From contig NC_085136.1 in assembly GCF_035046485.1 (NCBI RefSeq), positions 322,986,175 through 323,050,174 on the forward strand: 64,000 nt of DNA, in the 5' to 3' direction. The notes under the pieces were generated by a model. It worked only from the letters and a program-made list of their open reading frames with translations. It was not told the DNA's origin and made no database searches. Shown here piece after piece: positions 21,175-31,690 of this stretch; the stretch's first letter is position 1; each line of letters opens with the position of its first letter. The DNA comes from Aedes albopictus (taxonomy: Eukaryota > Arthropoda > Insecta > Diptera > Culicidae). A program made the translations under genes and the position numbers.

Positions 21175-21660
21175 AAATTTTCACTCGCAATTGACAACGA
21201 CTCAAGACTACTCGCCAAAAACCAAGGTTTCCCCAAACTATTCTCTGCTCACTTATCATTACTCGCTCTTCGTTCCTCACTTCTCACTTCTCTCTACTTC
21301 ACTGCTCATTTCTTACAGATTATTTCTCACTCTTCACACTTCTCTCTTCTCATATCGGAATTCTCACTTTTCACTGCTCACTCCTAATTATTAATTTCCC
21401 ATTCACATTCCTTACTACTCATTCGCGACTGCTCATGTTTTGCTCGTCACTATGCACTGCTTACTTCTCACTCCTCACTTATAGCTTCTCACTCCTAACT
21501 TTCCACCCCTCACTCCTTACTCCGCTCTGATCACTTCCCGCTTCTCCTTGCCTTCTACACGTCAGTCTTCACTGCTCGCTTCACATTCTGTTCACAAATC
21601 ACAGCTTCCTCACTCCAAACTCTTCACTCTCTTCACTCATCACTGCTCCTGACTCCTTGC
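21175..21660. repeat. Degenerate CACTTCTCACTCCT-type repeat tract, second block
   Basis: Same decamer-like words as 19910-20470 (TTCTCACTCC, CTGCTCAC). Confidence 0.65.
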
Positions 21661-21884
21661 AGAGATAAGCGAGCTTTTTGGCACGGCATCCGGCAAAATC
21701 ATTTTCCGATAGAACATCGGTACACCTAAATCTCCATTCCAATAATGGACCTGGGGTGGACAAATGTTCAGCTAAACGAAATAATTACCTAAATAGAATC
21801 GTTTTATCACCACCTCAAAGGATATCAAGATTGCAGGGGAGTTCAAGATTAGTGAGTGGCTAGGATATTTGAAGGTGATGGCAT

Positions 21885-22730
21885 TGGAAAGGCGCAGAAG
21901 AATTTAAGGGGTTTAATGGGACTTTCAGTGGAATTTCAGAAGAATTCTAGAGTCATTTAAAGCGTTTCCAAGATATTTCCTAGAATGTCAAAAAGGCTTC
22001 AGGAGAACTTAAAGGGGCAACAAGAGATTGACAAGGGGGATTCACGGACATTCAAAGAAGCTTCAGGGAGTTTCAATGACGTTTCAATGCGTTTCAATGA
22101 GTTTCATTGGGTTTCAGGAGGAGTAAGATAGATAAGGTGGACTTCACGGGAGATCCAAGGAATTTCGAGAAGGTTTTCGGACGCTTATCAGACCAGGAAA
22201 TTCCCCGGTACATTCAGGGTGTTTCAGGAGAGTTTCAATAGACTTTCTAATGAATGTTATGCGTTTCAATCGATTTCGGGAAGTTCCTATGGGTTTCAAC
22301 AGGGGGTTTTGAGAGGTTTAAGAAAAGTTTATGGGTATCTCAGGAGGATTTCGATGGAAACCTTGTCGAAGAGGTTGAAAAAAAAATCTGGGAGTCTTGT
22401 GAGGTTTTAGAGTGATTGCAATGCGCTTCAAGTAATTTCAGAAGTTTCGGTGGGCTTCCCTGGGGATTTAGGGAACTCACGGATATGTAAGATACGTTTC
22501 TCGGAGTTCGTTTTAGAAGGTTTAGATGTTTTAAAAGGGTTTTAATGTGACTGCAGCCCACTGAAACTGCATATGGATTCATAAGCTGGGGATCGCAGAT
22601 AGTATTAAAGATCTTTCGGGGTCATACGAGAGTTTCCAAGGGGTTTCAAGGCGTGTCAAGGTATTTCAGGGAATTTCATGGGATTTTTAATGGCTCTTGA
22701 GGGGTTGAATAGGACACTTAATTTGTTTCC
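21885..22730. repeat. Degenerate GGGTTTCAGGAG-type repeat tract
   Basis: Imperfect tandem GTTTCA(A/G)GG words at a spacing of about 10-20 bp. Related tracts at 23455, 50290 and 52255. Frames in it are by-products of the period. Confidence 0.6.
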
Positions 22731-22861
22731 TTTTTCCGGCTACACCAGTTGTCCAGTATATCTGAAATAGACGTAAAAACTCGAAGCATTTTAAGGCAAA
22801 TGACGTTTGATTGACAAATTGAGAGAAAAAATTGTAAAAAAATATGACTTTTAGATTCTAA

Positions 22862-22925
22862 CCCAGGACTTCGTATCGCTAATCCAGCGCTCTAACCAAC
22901 TAAGCCACAGAACAAGCTACCTTTC
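22862..22925 (-). repeat. tRNA-like module, left arm
   Basis: The minus strand reads CTGTGGCTTAGTTGGTTAGA ... AGTCCTGGGTTAGAATCT: D-arm-like A box and T-arm-like B box, with the B box damaged (TTAGAATC). Probably not functional. Confidence 0.5.
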
Positions 22926-23328
22926 TGTGTAATAGAAAGTCAAACTGGATTCGAAGCGCCACCCCAACCAGGTCCGTCTTTCACTTCATCTCTCTTTATG
23001 TTCTTAAGGGCTGTTTGCAGATCAGACGGAATTTTCGGCCACTCTTGATGCATGCAAAATTCCTTGCCTAAATCACCCAAGAAATCATTTTTTTTTTCGT
23101 TTCGGTCGTAGTACGCTGTTGCGAAGAAATGACAATTCAAATGGCAGTCACTGTAGAAACTTTCTGCCAGGAATCGGTCAAGAAATTTATTGAGCGATTT
23201 CCTTTAATCATGAAACTGGGCTCTCGCACTCTCGCTGCCTACAAACAACAAGTGTAAACGTATTGTTTATAAAATTTTGATATTAAAGCTCGACTGACAC
23301 ATACTTTCTATTCCGCAGAATCGTAACT

Positions 23329-23397
23329 TGTTCTGTGGCTTAGTTGGTAAAAGCGCCGGACTAGCAATACGCAGTCCTGGGTTCAAATCTCGTCAAA
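23329..23397 (+). repeat. tRNA-like module, right arm
   Basis: CTGTGGCTTAGTTGGTAAAA then AGTCCTGGGTTCAAATCTC. The A and B boxes are good, but the acceptor arms pair only as CTTGTT/AACAAG in the flanking repeat. More likely a tRNA-derived repeat than a tRNA gene. Confidence 0.5.
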
Positions 23398-23454
23398 ACA
23401 AGTGGTATTTTTTATCATAAAGCCTCTCAGAAATTACAGGAAGTTAAAAAAAAT

Positions 23455-23800
23455 ACTTCCGCAAGGTCTTGGGGTTTGGGTTTTACAGGGCTTCAAGGCA
23501 ATTCAAAGCACATCCCATGGTGTCAAGGGGTTCAAGAGAATGGCGTGATTTCGTTTCGAGTAATATCAAGTCGCATCAAGGCTTGCCACAAGGCGTTTCA
23601 GTGGGGTTTCGAGGCGTGTATAGATATTTCAAAGTATTTCAGTGGATTTCAGGAGTTTGTTTGTTTGTTTATTATCGACACTTAACACAATTGACCGGAT
23701 TTCAGGAGGCTTCACTGGGTATTATTGAGTAAGTTCGTGTGAATCTCAGAGAGGTTTTTCTGAGAGTTTAATGCGTTTCATGGGGATTTAGGAAGAAGTT
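23455..23800. repeat. Degenerate GGTTTCAAGG-type repeat tract
   Basis: The same words as 21885-22730 resume right of the tRNA-armed element, suggesting that element inserted into a pre-existing tract. Confidence 0.55.
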
Positions 23801-25330
23801 GATGGAACTTCTGCAAGGATTTTGTTTTATCGACTAATGATACTCAAACTGGAAACATTTGTGCAAATGTATTTCTAGTCGAATCGATCAGTAGCCCGTA
23901 GAGCTTTCTTGTAGGTCTTTCGAGCCGACCTGAAAACCTCCAATCCAGCTAAACGACGTCTGTTCTCAGTATTTGTTTATTAATCCAGAATTAGAAGAAA
24001 CGCGCGCCAACAATAGTCTTTCTACATTGTTTCTTCAGAGATGAGCGTTGCAACGATTGCCTTATTGACAAGCACACATGCTCGAGGCATGACACGCGAA
24101 CTTTCCTTTTCATTTCTATTGAAAGTGGCACACAACGGGTACACAAGGTTCCTTAGATACAAAAGTAAGGTGCTTGGATTAATGCCACGTGGGCCGTACT
24201 ATTTTGCATAAGTCTGTAAAGATTGCTCGTAATGTCACTGCCCAAACTAGGCAAGATCAAACTCTTTACAATCACAGCACAAAGAAAGAGCAGTAGAGAT
24301 AGAACCAAATAGTTATCGAGTGGAAAACGCCAGTGGTGAAAATAAGAGGCGGTTGATAGTGTTATTCTTGGCAGTAGGAATAACCGCTACAGACACTACA
24401 TACTCAGGTAACATTTTAATGACAAAACTGTCTTGAGGAAGTTTTGAGAACCGCCACCGATAAAGCATCATACCTTTCATTCAGGTTTTATGATGGTTCT
24501 GAGAGCCTTTTCTAGCCTATTTGACTAAAAATGTTACTTAGGATTGCTATCTAGGCTGATCGAGAAATGAAGCAAACAGCGATGATTAACTTCTGAACGT
24601 GCCCGAACAACCTGAAACAGCTTGCTAGCTTTTCATTAACCAGAAAAATCAATTCGCATCACCCACTCCTTAGTCCTTACCAACATGTCCATCAAGTGCC
24701 AAAGCTGAGGAAGAGCCTGGAATGGCGAAAATACTGCTCTGTCTATCACCTCACTGACTGCACCGCCGTTCGACGGACGGGATCCTACGTGTTAATGGTC
24801 AACTTATGGCAATTAGGTATTTGGGAATGGCGATGGATTCCTGGAGATTGCTGTTAATGTTATGTACTAACTAGATTTGCGGAAGAGGGAATCTTTCGAC
24901 AGAAGCTGCCCAACTCTGCGAATTCCATTTTAACAATTGCAAGCGCTGAAATGAAGTTTAAGAGTTTAAAGAGGTTTAAAGTTTGAAATAGAGGTGTGCG
25001 TGAAATGTGCCCAAACGAACATGAGTGTGAGTTAATTAAAATTCAATTAGCCACGATGCATAAACCACAACCTAATTGGCTAATTGCATATGTATAACTA
25101 AATGAACAATTCGCTCCAAGCCTGCCCGTACCCGTATGGTGATGAATACACTGACAATATGGATGTGGTTACATTTTTAATTTGTGGTTTTGCTGACTAG
25201 TCACTTCAAGGTGTCGGTTTCGTGACAATATGAACTAAATGTCTGCATCGAAGAGGTCGATTGAAGTACATTCAATATTAAACCTTTTGATTTCGAGAAA
25301 ATCGTTCTAGGTGTTACATCTGTTTGTCTG
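23801..25330. other. Single-copy-looking non-coding DNA
   Basis: No frame above 60 codons, no tandem repeats and no TIRs. Nothing recognised. Confidence 0.45.
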
Positions 25331-25334
25331 ATCG

Positions 25335-25408
25335 GTATGGCTTAGTTGGTAAAGCACTTGTCTAGCTTATAAGCGTCGTGAGTTCAAAACTCACCGGAGC
25401 TGTGGATT
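25335..25408 (+). repeat. tRNA-like sequence
   Basis: GGTATGGCTTAGTTGGTAAA (A box) and GTGAGTTCAAAACTCAC (T-arm with a self-pairing stem), followed by a T run like a pol III terminator. Closest in form to the tRNA-derived modules at 22862 and 23329. An intact acceptor stem is not evident. Confidence 0.5.
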
Positions 25409-26039
25409 TTTTTTTTCCTAACTTCACCAATGGATTTCCGCAGATGGATACATATCTGTAAATTATGTACGTTGACTTATTTCCAGCAGAATTCAAGCCA
25501 CATGAATGTGTTGTGGCTGCATCGCATTTCTAAACCTTATCACCATGCTTTCGGTGTCACCTTTCTTCACGCGTGGCCATCTGCTCCAGCGTTGTCTTGT
25601 GAGAGAAAACATCAATTAAATCCTAGCAACCAATATTGCTACTTCTGCTTCTACTGCTGTTATGAATGAAATTTACCGTCCTCTCACAACATCTTGGAGA
25701 GTTTGTGAGAATTTCCTGGAGAACGATGAGAAGCGCATGCGTCTGAATCGTGGTTCCAAAACCCACCACCAGAGGGGTGTCCGCACCCAACAAATCCCGG
25801 CCCCGTTCGAGTGGTTGAGATGTGTCTACATATCAGCTGATCACGCTCACCGAGGGTTGTAGAATGCTCATATCTCTCAGAGTGAGAGTACTTTTCCTGG
25901 CAAGCTGGGTTGCATTGAGGCTGGTTCCGGATATTTGTAAAAATTGGTTCACTTTCACTTACGGACGCTCGACCAGGCAGGATCCTGTTTTCGTGGTCTG
26001 CTTCCCAGTTTGATACAATTTTCTTATGTTTGTTATGAT
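25409..26039. other. Non-coding stretch, nothing recognised
   Basis: Short overlapping plus-strand frames with no domain. Borders the minisatellite. Confidence 0.4.
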
Positions 26040-28957
26040 TCTTAGAAGTTCAGCTTCGGTTCGAAGAGTTTTAGTATCGATGAGAAGACAGGAATCTTCA
26101 TGAGGCTTCTGTGAAAAGCTGTTTAAGCGTCAATGAGAAGTCTTCCAGCATCCAAGAGTATTGTTTAAAAAGCTCTTTCAGCTAATATGGAAAGAAATTT
26201 TCCATGTAAAACGGTTTCAGCTTCTGTGAGAAGCTGATTCAGCTTTTGTAAGAAGCTGTTTCCAGCTTCTGTGAGAAGCTGTTTCTAGCTTCTATGGAAA
26301 GCTGTTTCCAGCTTCTCTGGAAAGCTATTTACAACTTCTGTGAGAAGCTTTCAGCATTTGTGAGAAGCTGTCTCAGCTTCTGTGACAAGTTGTCTCAGCT
26401 TCTGTGAGAAGCTGTCTCAGCTTCTGTGAGAAGCTGCTTCAGCTTCTGTGAGAAGCTGCTTCAGCTTCTGTGAGAAGCTGCTTCAGCTTCTGTGAAAAAC
26501 TGCTTCAGCTTCTGTCAGAAGCTGTCTCAGCTTCTGTGTGAAGCTGTCTCAGCTTTTGTGAGATGTTGTCTCAGCTTCTGTGAGAAGCTATTTTAGCTTC
26601 TGTGAGAAACTGTCTCAGCTTCTGTGAGAAGCTGTCTCAGCTTCTGTGAAAAGCTGTCTCAGCTTCTGTGAGAAGCTGTCTCAGCTTCTGTGAGAAGCTG
26701 TCTCAGCTTCTGTGAGAAGCTGTCTCAGCTTCTGTGAGAAGCTGTCTCAGCTTCTGTGAGAAGCTGTCTCAGCTTCTGTGAGAAGCTGTCTCAGCTTCTG
26801 TGAGAAGCTGTCTCAGCTTCTGTGAGAAGCTGTCTCAGCTTCTGTGAGAAGCTGTCTCAGCTTCTGTGAGAAGCTGTCTCAGCTTCTGTGAGAAGCTGTC
26901 TCAGCTTCTGTGAGAAGCTGTCTCAGCTTCTGTGAGAAGCTGTCTCAGCTTCTGTGAGAAGCTGTCTCAGCTTCTGTGAGAAGCTGTCTCAGCTTCTGTG
27001 AGAAGCTGTCTCAGCTTCTGTGAGAAGCTGTCTCAGCTTCTGTGAGAAGCTGTCTCAGCTTCTGTGAGAAGCTGTCTCAGCTTCTGTGAGAAGCTGTCTC
27101 AGCTTCTGTGAGAAGCTGTCTCAGCTTCTGTGAGAAGCTGTCTCAGCTTCTGTGAGAAGCTGTCTCAGCTTCTGTGAGAAGCTGTCTCAGCTTCTGTGAG
27201 AAGCTGTCTCAGCTTCTGTGAGAAGCTGTCTCAGCTTCTGTGAGAAGCTGTCTCAGCTTCTGTGAGAAGCTGTCTCAGCTTCTGTGAGAAGCTGTCTCAG
27301 CTTCTGTGAGAAGCTGTCTCAGCTTCTGTGAGAAGCTTTCAGCATTTGTGAGAAGCTGTCTCAGCTTCTGTGACAAGTTGTCTCAGCTTCTGTGAGAAGC
27401 TGTCTCAGCTTCTGTGAGAAGCTGCTTCAGCTTCTGTGAGAAGCTGCTTCAGCTTCTGTGAGAAGCTGCTTCAGCTTCTGTGAGAAACTGCTTCAGCTTC
27501 TGTGAGAAGCTGTCTCAGCTTCTGTGTGAAGCTGTCTCAGCTTTTGTGAGATGTTGTCTCAGCTTCTGTGAGAAGCTATTTTAGCTTCTGTGAGAAACTG
27601 TCTCAGCTTCTGTGAGAAGCTGTCTCAGCTTCTGTGAGAAGCTGTCTCAGCTTCTGTGAGAAGCTGTCTCAGCTTCTGTGAGAAGCTGTCTCAGCTTCTG
27701 TGAGAAGCTGTCTCAGCTTCTGTGAGAAGCTGTCTCAGCTTCTGTGAGAAGCTGTCTCAGCTTCTGTGAGAAGCTGTCTCAGCTTCTGTGAGAAGCTGTC
27801 TCAGCTTCTGTGAGAAGCTGTCTCAGCTTCTGTGAGAAGCTGTCTCAGCTTCTGTGAGAAGCTGTCTCAGCTTCTGTGAGAAGCTGTCTCAGCTTCTGTG
27901 AGAAGCTGTCTCAGCTTCTGTGAGAAGCTGTCTCAGCTTCTGTGAGAAGCTGTCTCAGCTTCTGTGAGAAGCTGTCTCAGCTTCTGTGAGAAGCTGTCTC
28001 AGCTTCTGTGAGAAGCTGTCTCAGCTTCTGTGAGAAGCTGTCTCAGCTTCTGTGAGAAGCTGTCTCAGCTTCTGTGAGAAGCTGTCTCAGCTTCTGTAAG
28101 AAGCTGTCTCAGCTTCTGTGAGAAGCTGTCTCAGCTTCTGTGAGAAGCTGTTTCAGCTTCTGTGAGAAGCTGTCTCAGCTTCTGTGAGAAGCTGTCTCAG
28201 CATCTGTGAGAAGCTGTCTCAGCTTCTGTGAGAAGCTGTCTCAGCTTCTGTGAGAAGCTGTCTCAGCTTCTGTGAGAAGCTGTCTCAGCTTCTGTGAGAA
28301 GCTGTCTCAGCTTCTGTGAGAAGCTGTCTCAGCTTCTGTGAGAAGCTGTCTCAGCTTCTGTGAGAAGCTGTCTCAGCTTCTGTGAGAAGCTGTCTCAGCT
28401 TCTGTGAGAAGCTGTCTCAGCTTCTGTGAGAAGCTGTCTCAGCTTCTGTGAGAAGCTGTCTCAGCTTCTGTGAGAAGCTGTCTCAGCTTCTGTGAGAAGC
28501 TGTCTCAGCTTCTGTGAGAAGCTGTCTCACCTTCTGTGAGAAGCTGTCTCACCTTCTGTGAGAAGCTGTCTCAGCTTCTGTGAGAAGCTGTCTCAGCTTC
28601 TGTGAGAAGCTGTCTCAGCTTCTGTGAGAAGCTGTCTCAGCTTCTGTGAGAAGCTGTCTCAGCTTCTGTGAGAAGCTGTCTCAGCTTCTGTGAGAAGCTG
28701 TCTCAGCTTCTGTGAGAAGCTGTTTCAGCTTCTGTGAGAAGCTGTTCCAGCTTCTGTGAGAAGCTGTCTCAGCTTCTGTGAGAAGCTGTCTCAGCTTCTG
28801 TGAGAAGCTGTCTCAGCTTCTGTGAGAAGCTGTCTCAGCTTCTGTGAGAAGCTGTCTCAGCTTCTGTGAGAAGCTGTCTCAGCTTCTGTGAGAAGCTGTC
28901 TCAGCTTCTGTGAGAAGCTGTCTCAGCTTCTGTGAGAAGCTGTCTCAGCTTCTGTAC
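26040..28957. repeat. 22-bp hairpin-unit minisatellite, main block
   Basis: About 125 tandem units after a diverged left edge (26040-26215). Each unit is arm AGCTTC, loop TGTGA, arm GAAGCT, spacer GTCTC, so every unit can fold into a 6-bp hairpin on either strand. Spacer variants (GCTTC, GTTTC, GTCTC) cluster in zones. A block of variant units at 26341-26605 recurs at 27329-27593, a fixed offset of 988 bp. TGA in the loop closes every frame (22 is not a multiple of 3), so it is not coding. Confidence 0.97.
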
Positions 28958-29427
28958 TCCAAGATGAACTAGCCTAGGGTCAGGGATGGGATCATTCATT
29001 TGCAAAGAATTACATTCATTTGCTACTATCTCAGTTCAGAAGCATGCTATCAAAAACAATGCATGGATAAATTTGACCTTGTAGTTTTATTTGAAAATTT
29101 GCCGAATGGCATAAGGGTCGCACACGCATACCAAAGTCGTGAAATAGCTGGGAAGGCAACTCTCCACGTCGTGAATGTAAATTACATTCACGCCGTGGAG
29201 AGTTGCGTTTGCTGCCTTCTGTTGACTTAATTATTGATGCTACGCTATTACATTGTTCTACAAAGTTTTAGGTAAAACAAAAATGAAAATGTGTTCCATA
29301 CATTGATTTTTGCTAGGATGTTTCTGAAGCGAGTTAACAGCAAGTGAATGTAACTGATTGCAAATGAATGATCCCATCCTTGCCTAGGGTTAAAAATCTC
29401 GTTAATACAGATAATAGAAGAGAAAAA
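28958..29427 (+). mobile_element. SINE 3' tail inserted in the minisatellite, split by a MITE
   Basis: AAGATGAACTAGCCTAGGGT (28961-28980) and TAAAAATCTCGTTAATACAG (from 29391) together match the 3' segment of the SINE at 6474. The two halves are separated by the element at 28981-29381. The SINE head is absent. Confidence 0.7.
28981..29381. mobile_element. MITE, 401 bp, with 9-bp TSD and central hairpin
   Basis: The left end CAGGGATGGGATCATTCATT matches the inverted right end AAGGATGGGATCATTCATT, and similarity continues for about 40 bp. GCCTAGGGT flanks both sides (28972-28980, 29382-29390). A central palindrome (about 29156-29208) has arms GCAACTCTCCACG and CGTGGAGAGTTGC. The interior shares CAGAAGCATGCTATCAAAAA and ACGCATACCAAA with the hAT-type element at 60953. 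Confidence 0.85.
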
Positions 29428-30356
29428 TCTCAGCTTCTGTGAGAAGCAGTCTCAGCCTCTGTGTGAAGCTGTCTCAGCTTCTGTGAGAAGCTGTCTCAGT
29501 ATCTGTGAGAAGCTGTTTCAGTTTCTGTGAGCAGCTTTTGCAGCTTCTGTGAGAAGCTGTTTCAGCTTCTGTGAGAAGCTGTTTCAGCTTCTGTGAGAAG
29601 CTGTTTCAGCTTCTGTGAGAAGCTGTTTCAGCTTCTGTGAGAAGCTGTTTCAGCTTCTGTGAGAAGCTGTTTCAGCTTCTGTGAGAAGCTGTTTCAGCTT
29701 CTGTGAGAAGCTGTTTTAGCTTCTGTGAGAAGCTGTTTCAGCTTCTGTGAGAAGCTGTTTCAGCTTCTGTGAAAAGCTGTTTCAGCTTCTGTGAGAAGCT
29801 GTCTCAGCTTCAGTGAAGAGCTGTCTCAGCTTCTGTGAGAAGCTGTCTCAGCTTCTGTGAGAAACTGTCTCAGCTTCTGTGAGAAGCTGTCTCAGCTTCT
29901 GTGAGAAGCTGTCTCAGCTTCTGTGAGAAGCTGTCTCAGCTTCTGTGAGAAGCAACTCCAGCTTCTGTGAGAAGCTGTCTCAGCTTCTGTGTGAAATTGT
30001 CTTAGCTTCTGTGAGAAGCTGTCTCAGCTTCTGTGAGAAGCTGTCTCAGCTTCTGTGAGAAGCTGTCTCAGCTTCTGTGAGAAGCTGTCTCAGCTTCTGT
30101 GTGAAATTGTCTTAGCTTTTGTGAGAAGCTGTCTCAGCCTCTATGAAAAGCTATTTTAGCTTCTGTGAGAAGCAACTCCAGCTTCTGTGAGAAGCTGTCT
30201 CAGCTTCAGTGTGAAATTGTCTTAGCTTTTGTGAGAAGCTGTCTCAGCTTCTGTGAAAAGCTATTTTAGCTTCTGTGAGAAGCTACTCCAGCTTCTGTGA
30301 GAAGCTGCTCCAGCTTCTGTGAGAAGCTGCTCCAGCTTCTGTGAGAAGCTGCTCCA
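29428..30356. repeat. 22-bp hairpin-unit minisatellite, second block
   Basis: About 42 units of the array at 26040. The first part is dominated by the GTTTC spacer variant, later ones by GTCTC, and the last by GCTCC. The zones suggest local unit homogenisation. Confidence 0.95.
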
Positions 30357-30474
30357 GAAATTCTGGAGAATTCCTCTCAGGAGTTCTTGAGAATTCCTCT
30401 TGGGAATTTTGGAGAATTCCTTTCAGGAATTCGGGAGAATTCCTCTCAGGTAGGAAGGTAGGATTACTACCAAG
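30357..30474. repeat. 23-bp tandem repeat block inside the minisatellite
   Basis: Four units of about 23 bp, each with GGAGAATTCCTCTC preceded by AGGAATTC-like sequence (30357-30449), then a short TAGGAAGGTAGGATTACTAC spacer. The sequence differs from the 22-bp unit but has similar period and self-complementarity (GAATTC). Confidence 0.75.
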
Positions 30475-30535
30475 GCTTCTGTGAGAAGCTGCTTCAGCTT
30501 CTGTGAGAAGCTGTTTCAGCTTCTGTGAGAAGCTT
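30475..30535. repeat. 22-bp minisatellite, last intact units
   Basis: Three units with GCTTC and GTTTC spacers, ending at 30535. Confidence 0.85.
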
Positions 30536-31262
30536 TTCCATCATCAGCGATAACATGAGAAGCGTGGCTTACCTTCGTCCACAATTCCGTAACAAATAGC
30601 CAGAAAAATTTCCCACGATAAATCTCAGAACAAGAAAGTTGCGTGTCCAAACACTTGCCGCTGCCACTGATTGTCCCCATCGCCATCGTTTGTCTGAGGA
30701 CAACGAGAGGGAACCGAATTAATATTATGATTGGTCGTTTCGATTTCCTGCCTGCGGTGGTCGTTGGGCTGCTTCCTTCCTTCCGTCCAAATTGTGTGCG
30801 CCAAAATGAAAACGACAACGGCAACCGGGTTGCGTGTGAAAAATTGTGCCACTTTTGCCGCCTTGGGGCCGAAATCGCGACGAGACGACGTTCGTTTCGT
30901 TCAAAGTCGTTTTCCTTTCCTAGTTCCTAGTAGTCAATTGGCAATTCCGTGCACGAAATATGCTTCTCATGAAACAACAACAAACAAAGACGATATTTTA
31001 CGATTCCGCGAAGAGTAGTGGGGAAGAGCTGCCTGTGAAATGGTGAAGGAGTTGCATGGAATACAATATCTAGCTAGCGGTTGTGTTGGTTTTGCCATGA
31101 TTCGTCAAGGCTGTCGCGCCGTCCTTCGTAGGTGGTCTTTGGAGCCGTGATCATCGCCGCATCATAATCGCGAGTTTCGATCCGAGGTGACGAAGGTGAT
31201 AAAATTGGGACGATTTTTGTGAGTTTCATCCACTTTTTTTATCTTTTCTCTACTACCCTTCA
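30536..31262. other. Single-copy-looking GC-moderate DNA
   Basis: Overlapping frames on both strands (up to 102 codons) with no domain I recognise. It sits between intact and diverged minisatellite, so it is either an insertion or the original context of the array. Confidence 0.4.
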
Positions 31263-31690
31263 TGTTCTGTGAGAAGCACTTCCAACTTTTGTGAGAAGCT
31301 TGGAGTTTCCGTGAGAAACTTTTTCAGCTTCTGTGAGAAGCTTTTACAGCTCAATTAGAAGATCATTTAGCATCTGTGAGAACTATTTTCAGTTTCTCAG
31401 AAAAGCTCTTTCTGTTTTTATGAGACGATTTTTCAGCTTTAGTGAGGATATCTTTCAGCTTGTGAGAAGCTTCCAGTCTCTATGAGAACCTCTTCCAGCA
31501 TTATAGGGAACGTTTTCTAGCTTTAGTGAGGAACTTCTTCAGCTTCTGTGAGAAGTAATTTTGAATTCTGTGAAAAATTCATACAGTTTATTTGAGAACT
31601 TCTTTCAACTTCAGTGAGAAGCTCTTTCAGCTTCTGTGAGAAGCTCTTTCAACTTTTGTGAGAAACTCTTTCAGCTTCTTTCTTTTATCT
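31263..31690. repeat. Diverged 22-bp minisatellite relics
   Basis: Scattered CAGCTTCTGTGAGAAGCT-like words (31327, 31537, 31612, 31637), with many substitutions and irregular spacing. The old edge of the array. Confidence 0.7.

Larger units (their letters stand above)
22830..23415. mobile_element. Non-autonomous element with tRNA-like inverted arms
   Basis: Arms of about 100 bp at 22838-22945 and about 23300-23410 are inverted copies of each other. Each contains ACTTTCTATT, CTTGTTCTGTGGCTTAGTTG, a GCGC(T/C)GGA middle and AGTCCTGGGTT. Each arm therefore carries a tRNA-like unit facing the outer end. The middle has short frames only. No TSD was found and the boundaries are approximate. Confidence 0.6.

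Noticed and set aside
23329..23397. Functional nuclear tRNA gene
   Set aside because: A and B boxes are present but the acceptor stem is poor and the unit is part of an inverted repeat; the same objection applies to 1903, 25335 and 48252.
26040..30535. CRISPR array
   Set aside because: Unit period is 22 bp with no variable spacers and no cas genes; the context is eukaryotic satellite DNA.
30516..31018. Cluster of 75-102 codon frames on both strands
   Set aside because: Frames overlap on opposite strands without domain or splice support; a G+C effect is more likely.
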